From positions 1,507 to 12,584 of the forward strand of contig PMYF01000035.1 of the NCBI GenBank assembly GCA_003171295.1: 11,078 nt of DNA, read 5' to 3'. The notes below the pieces were generated by a model. That model was not told where the DNA came from, did no database searches, and saw only the letters and a list, made by a program, of their open reading frames with translations. Below, piece after piece: positions 11,037 through 11,078 of the stretch. The position numbers were made by a program, and so were the translations under genes. Each line of letters starts with the position of its first letter. Positions within the stretch are counted from its first letter, which is position 1. This DNA is from Acidobacteriota bacterium. Its GTDB lineage: Bacteria > Acidobacteriota > Terriglobia > UBA7540.

Positions 11037-11078
11037 ATGGCAGGACAGCCTTGCAGGACTACGGAAAGGCGGGCTTTG
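11037..11078 (+). CDS. Possible start of a rightward gene, cut by the window edge
   Basis: ATG at 11037-11039 has GAGG six bases upstream and stays open for 14 codons to the window end (starting MAGQPCRTTERRAL). An in-frame ATG at 11022 has a purine-rich site too close to be used. If real, it would be divergent from the leftward operon, a usual place for a regulator. The visible part is too short to identify. The stretch 10965-11036 is AT-rich, with no clear rightward promoter. Confidence 0.22.
   Translation, partial: MAGQPCRTTERRAL

Noticed and set aside
1..11078. CRISPR arrays, tRNA genes, rRNA genes, insertion sequences and attachment sites
   Set aside because: I found no regularly spaced direct repeats, no cloverleaf with a T-arm consensus outside coding sequence, no transposase and no flanking direct repeats.

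Overview
The window looks like part of the early or accessory region of a bacteriophage (or a prophage or phage-like plasmid) of an uncultured bacterium. The reasons are compact, almost entirely leftward (minus-strand) gene packing, many very small proteins, overlapping stop/start codons, a RecB-type nuclease next to a putative annealing protein, and no recognisable housekeeping or virion genes. Base composition is moderately GC-rich by eye. Ribosome binding sites are Shine-Dalgarno type and standard bacterial decoding fits. I cannot name the host or the replicon.

Layout in the direction of transcription, right to left. (1) 10936-10964: a sigma70-like promoter with a 17-bp palindrome between and overlapping its elements, probably the head of the leftward operon. 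The right edge (11037-11078) may hold the start of a divergent gene. (2) 10500-10915: a leader of about 400 nt with a chain of hairpins (candidate structured RNA) and one doubtful 61-aa ORF. (3) 7743-10472: a run of small proteins, namely a Cys-cluster protein, a 170-aa protein, a 77-aa helical protein, a Lys/Ala-rich protein with a possible longer isoform, a 66-aa protein, a 35-aa single-span membrane protein and a 44-aa protein. (4) 3859-7704: a tight cluster made of a Ycf46-like AAA+ ATPase, a YkgJ-like Cys-cluster protein, a 59-aa zinc protein, a DUF1257/Ycf35-like protein, a His-tailed DUF2997-like protein and a 302-aa helical protein. (5) 3453-3725: a SWIM-like zinc-finger protein, followed by a convincing intrinsic terminator at 3413-3444. 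(6) 1-3349: a second transcription unit with a 29-codon ORF, a ribbon-helix-helix regulator preceded by a palindrome, a putative annealing protein, a PD-(D/E)XK exonuclease, and a long helical protein running off the left edge.

The most striking observation is the AAA+ ATPase. Its Walker B segment is encoded before its Walker A segment, so the beta3-alpha3 unit of the core appears moved in front of the P-loop, while sensor 1, arginine finger and sensor 2 keep their normal order. It sits with partners of the Ycf46/DUF1257/DUF2997 type and several proteins carrying Cys or His clusters, which suggests an ATP-driven remodelling module linked to metal-binding proteins (inference). A second theme is regulatory. 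Nearly every intergenic gap longer than 40 nt contains a GC-rich hairpin, and eight genes start behind an unusual GGGGG Shine-Dalgarno sequence.
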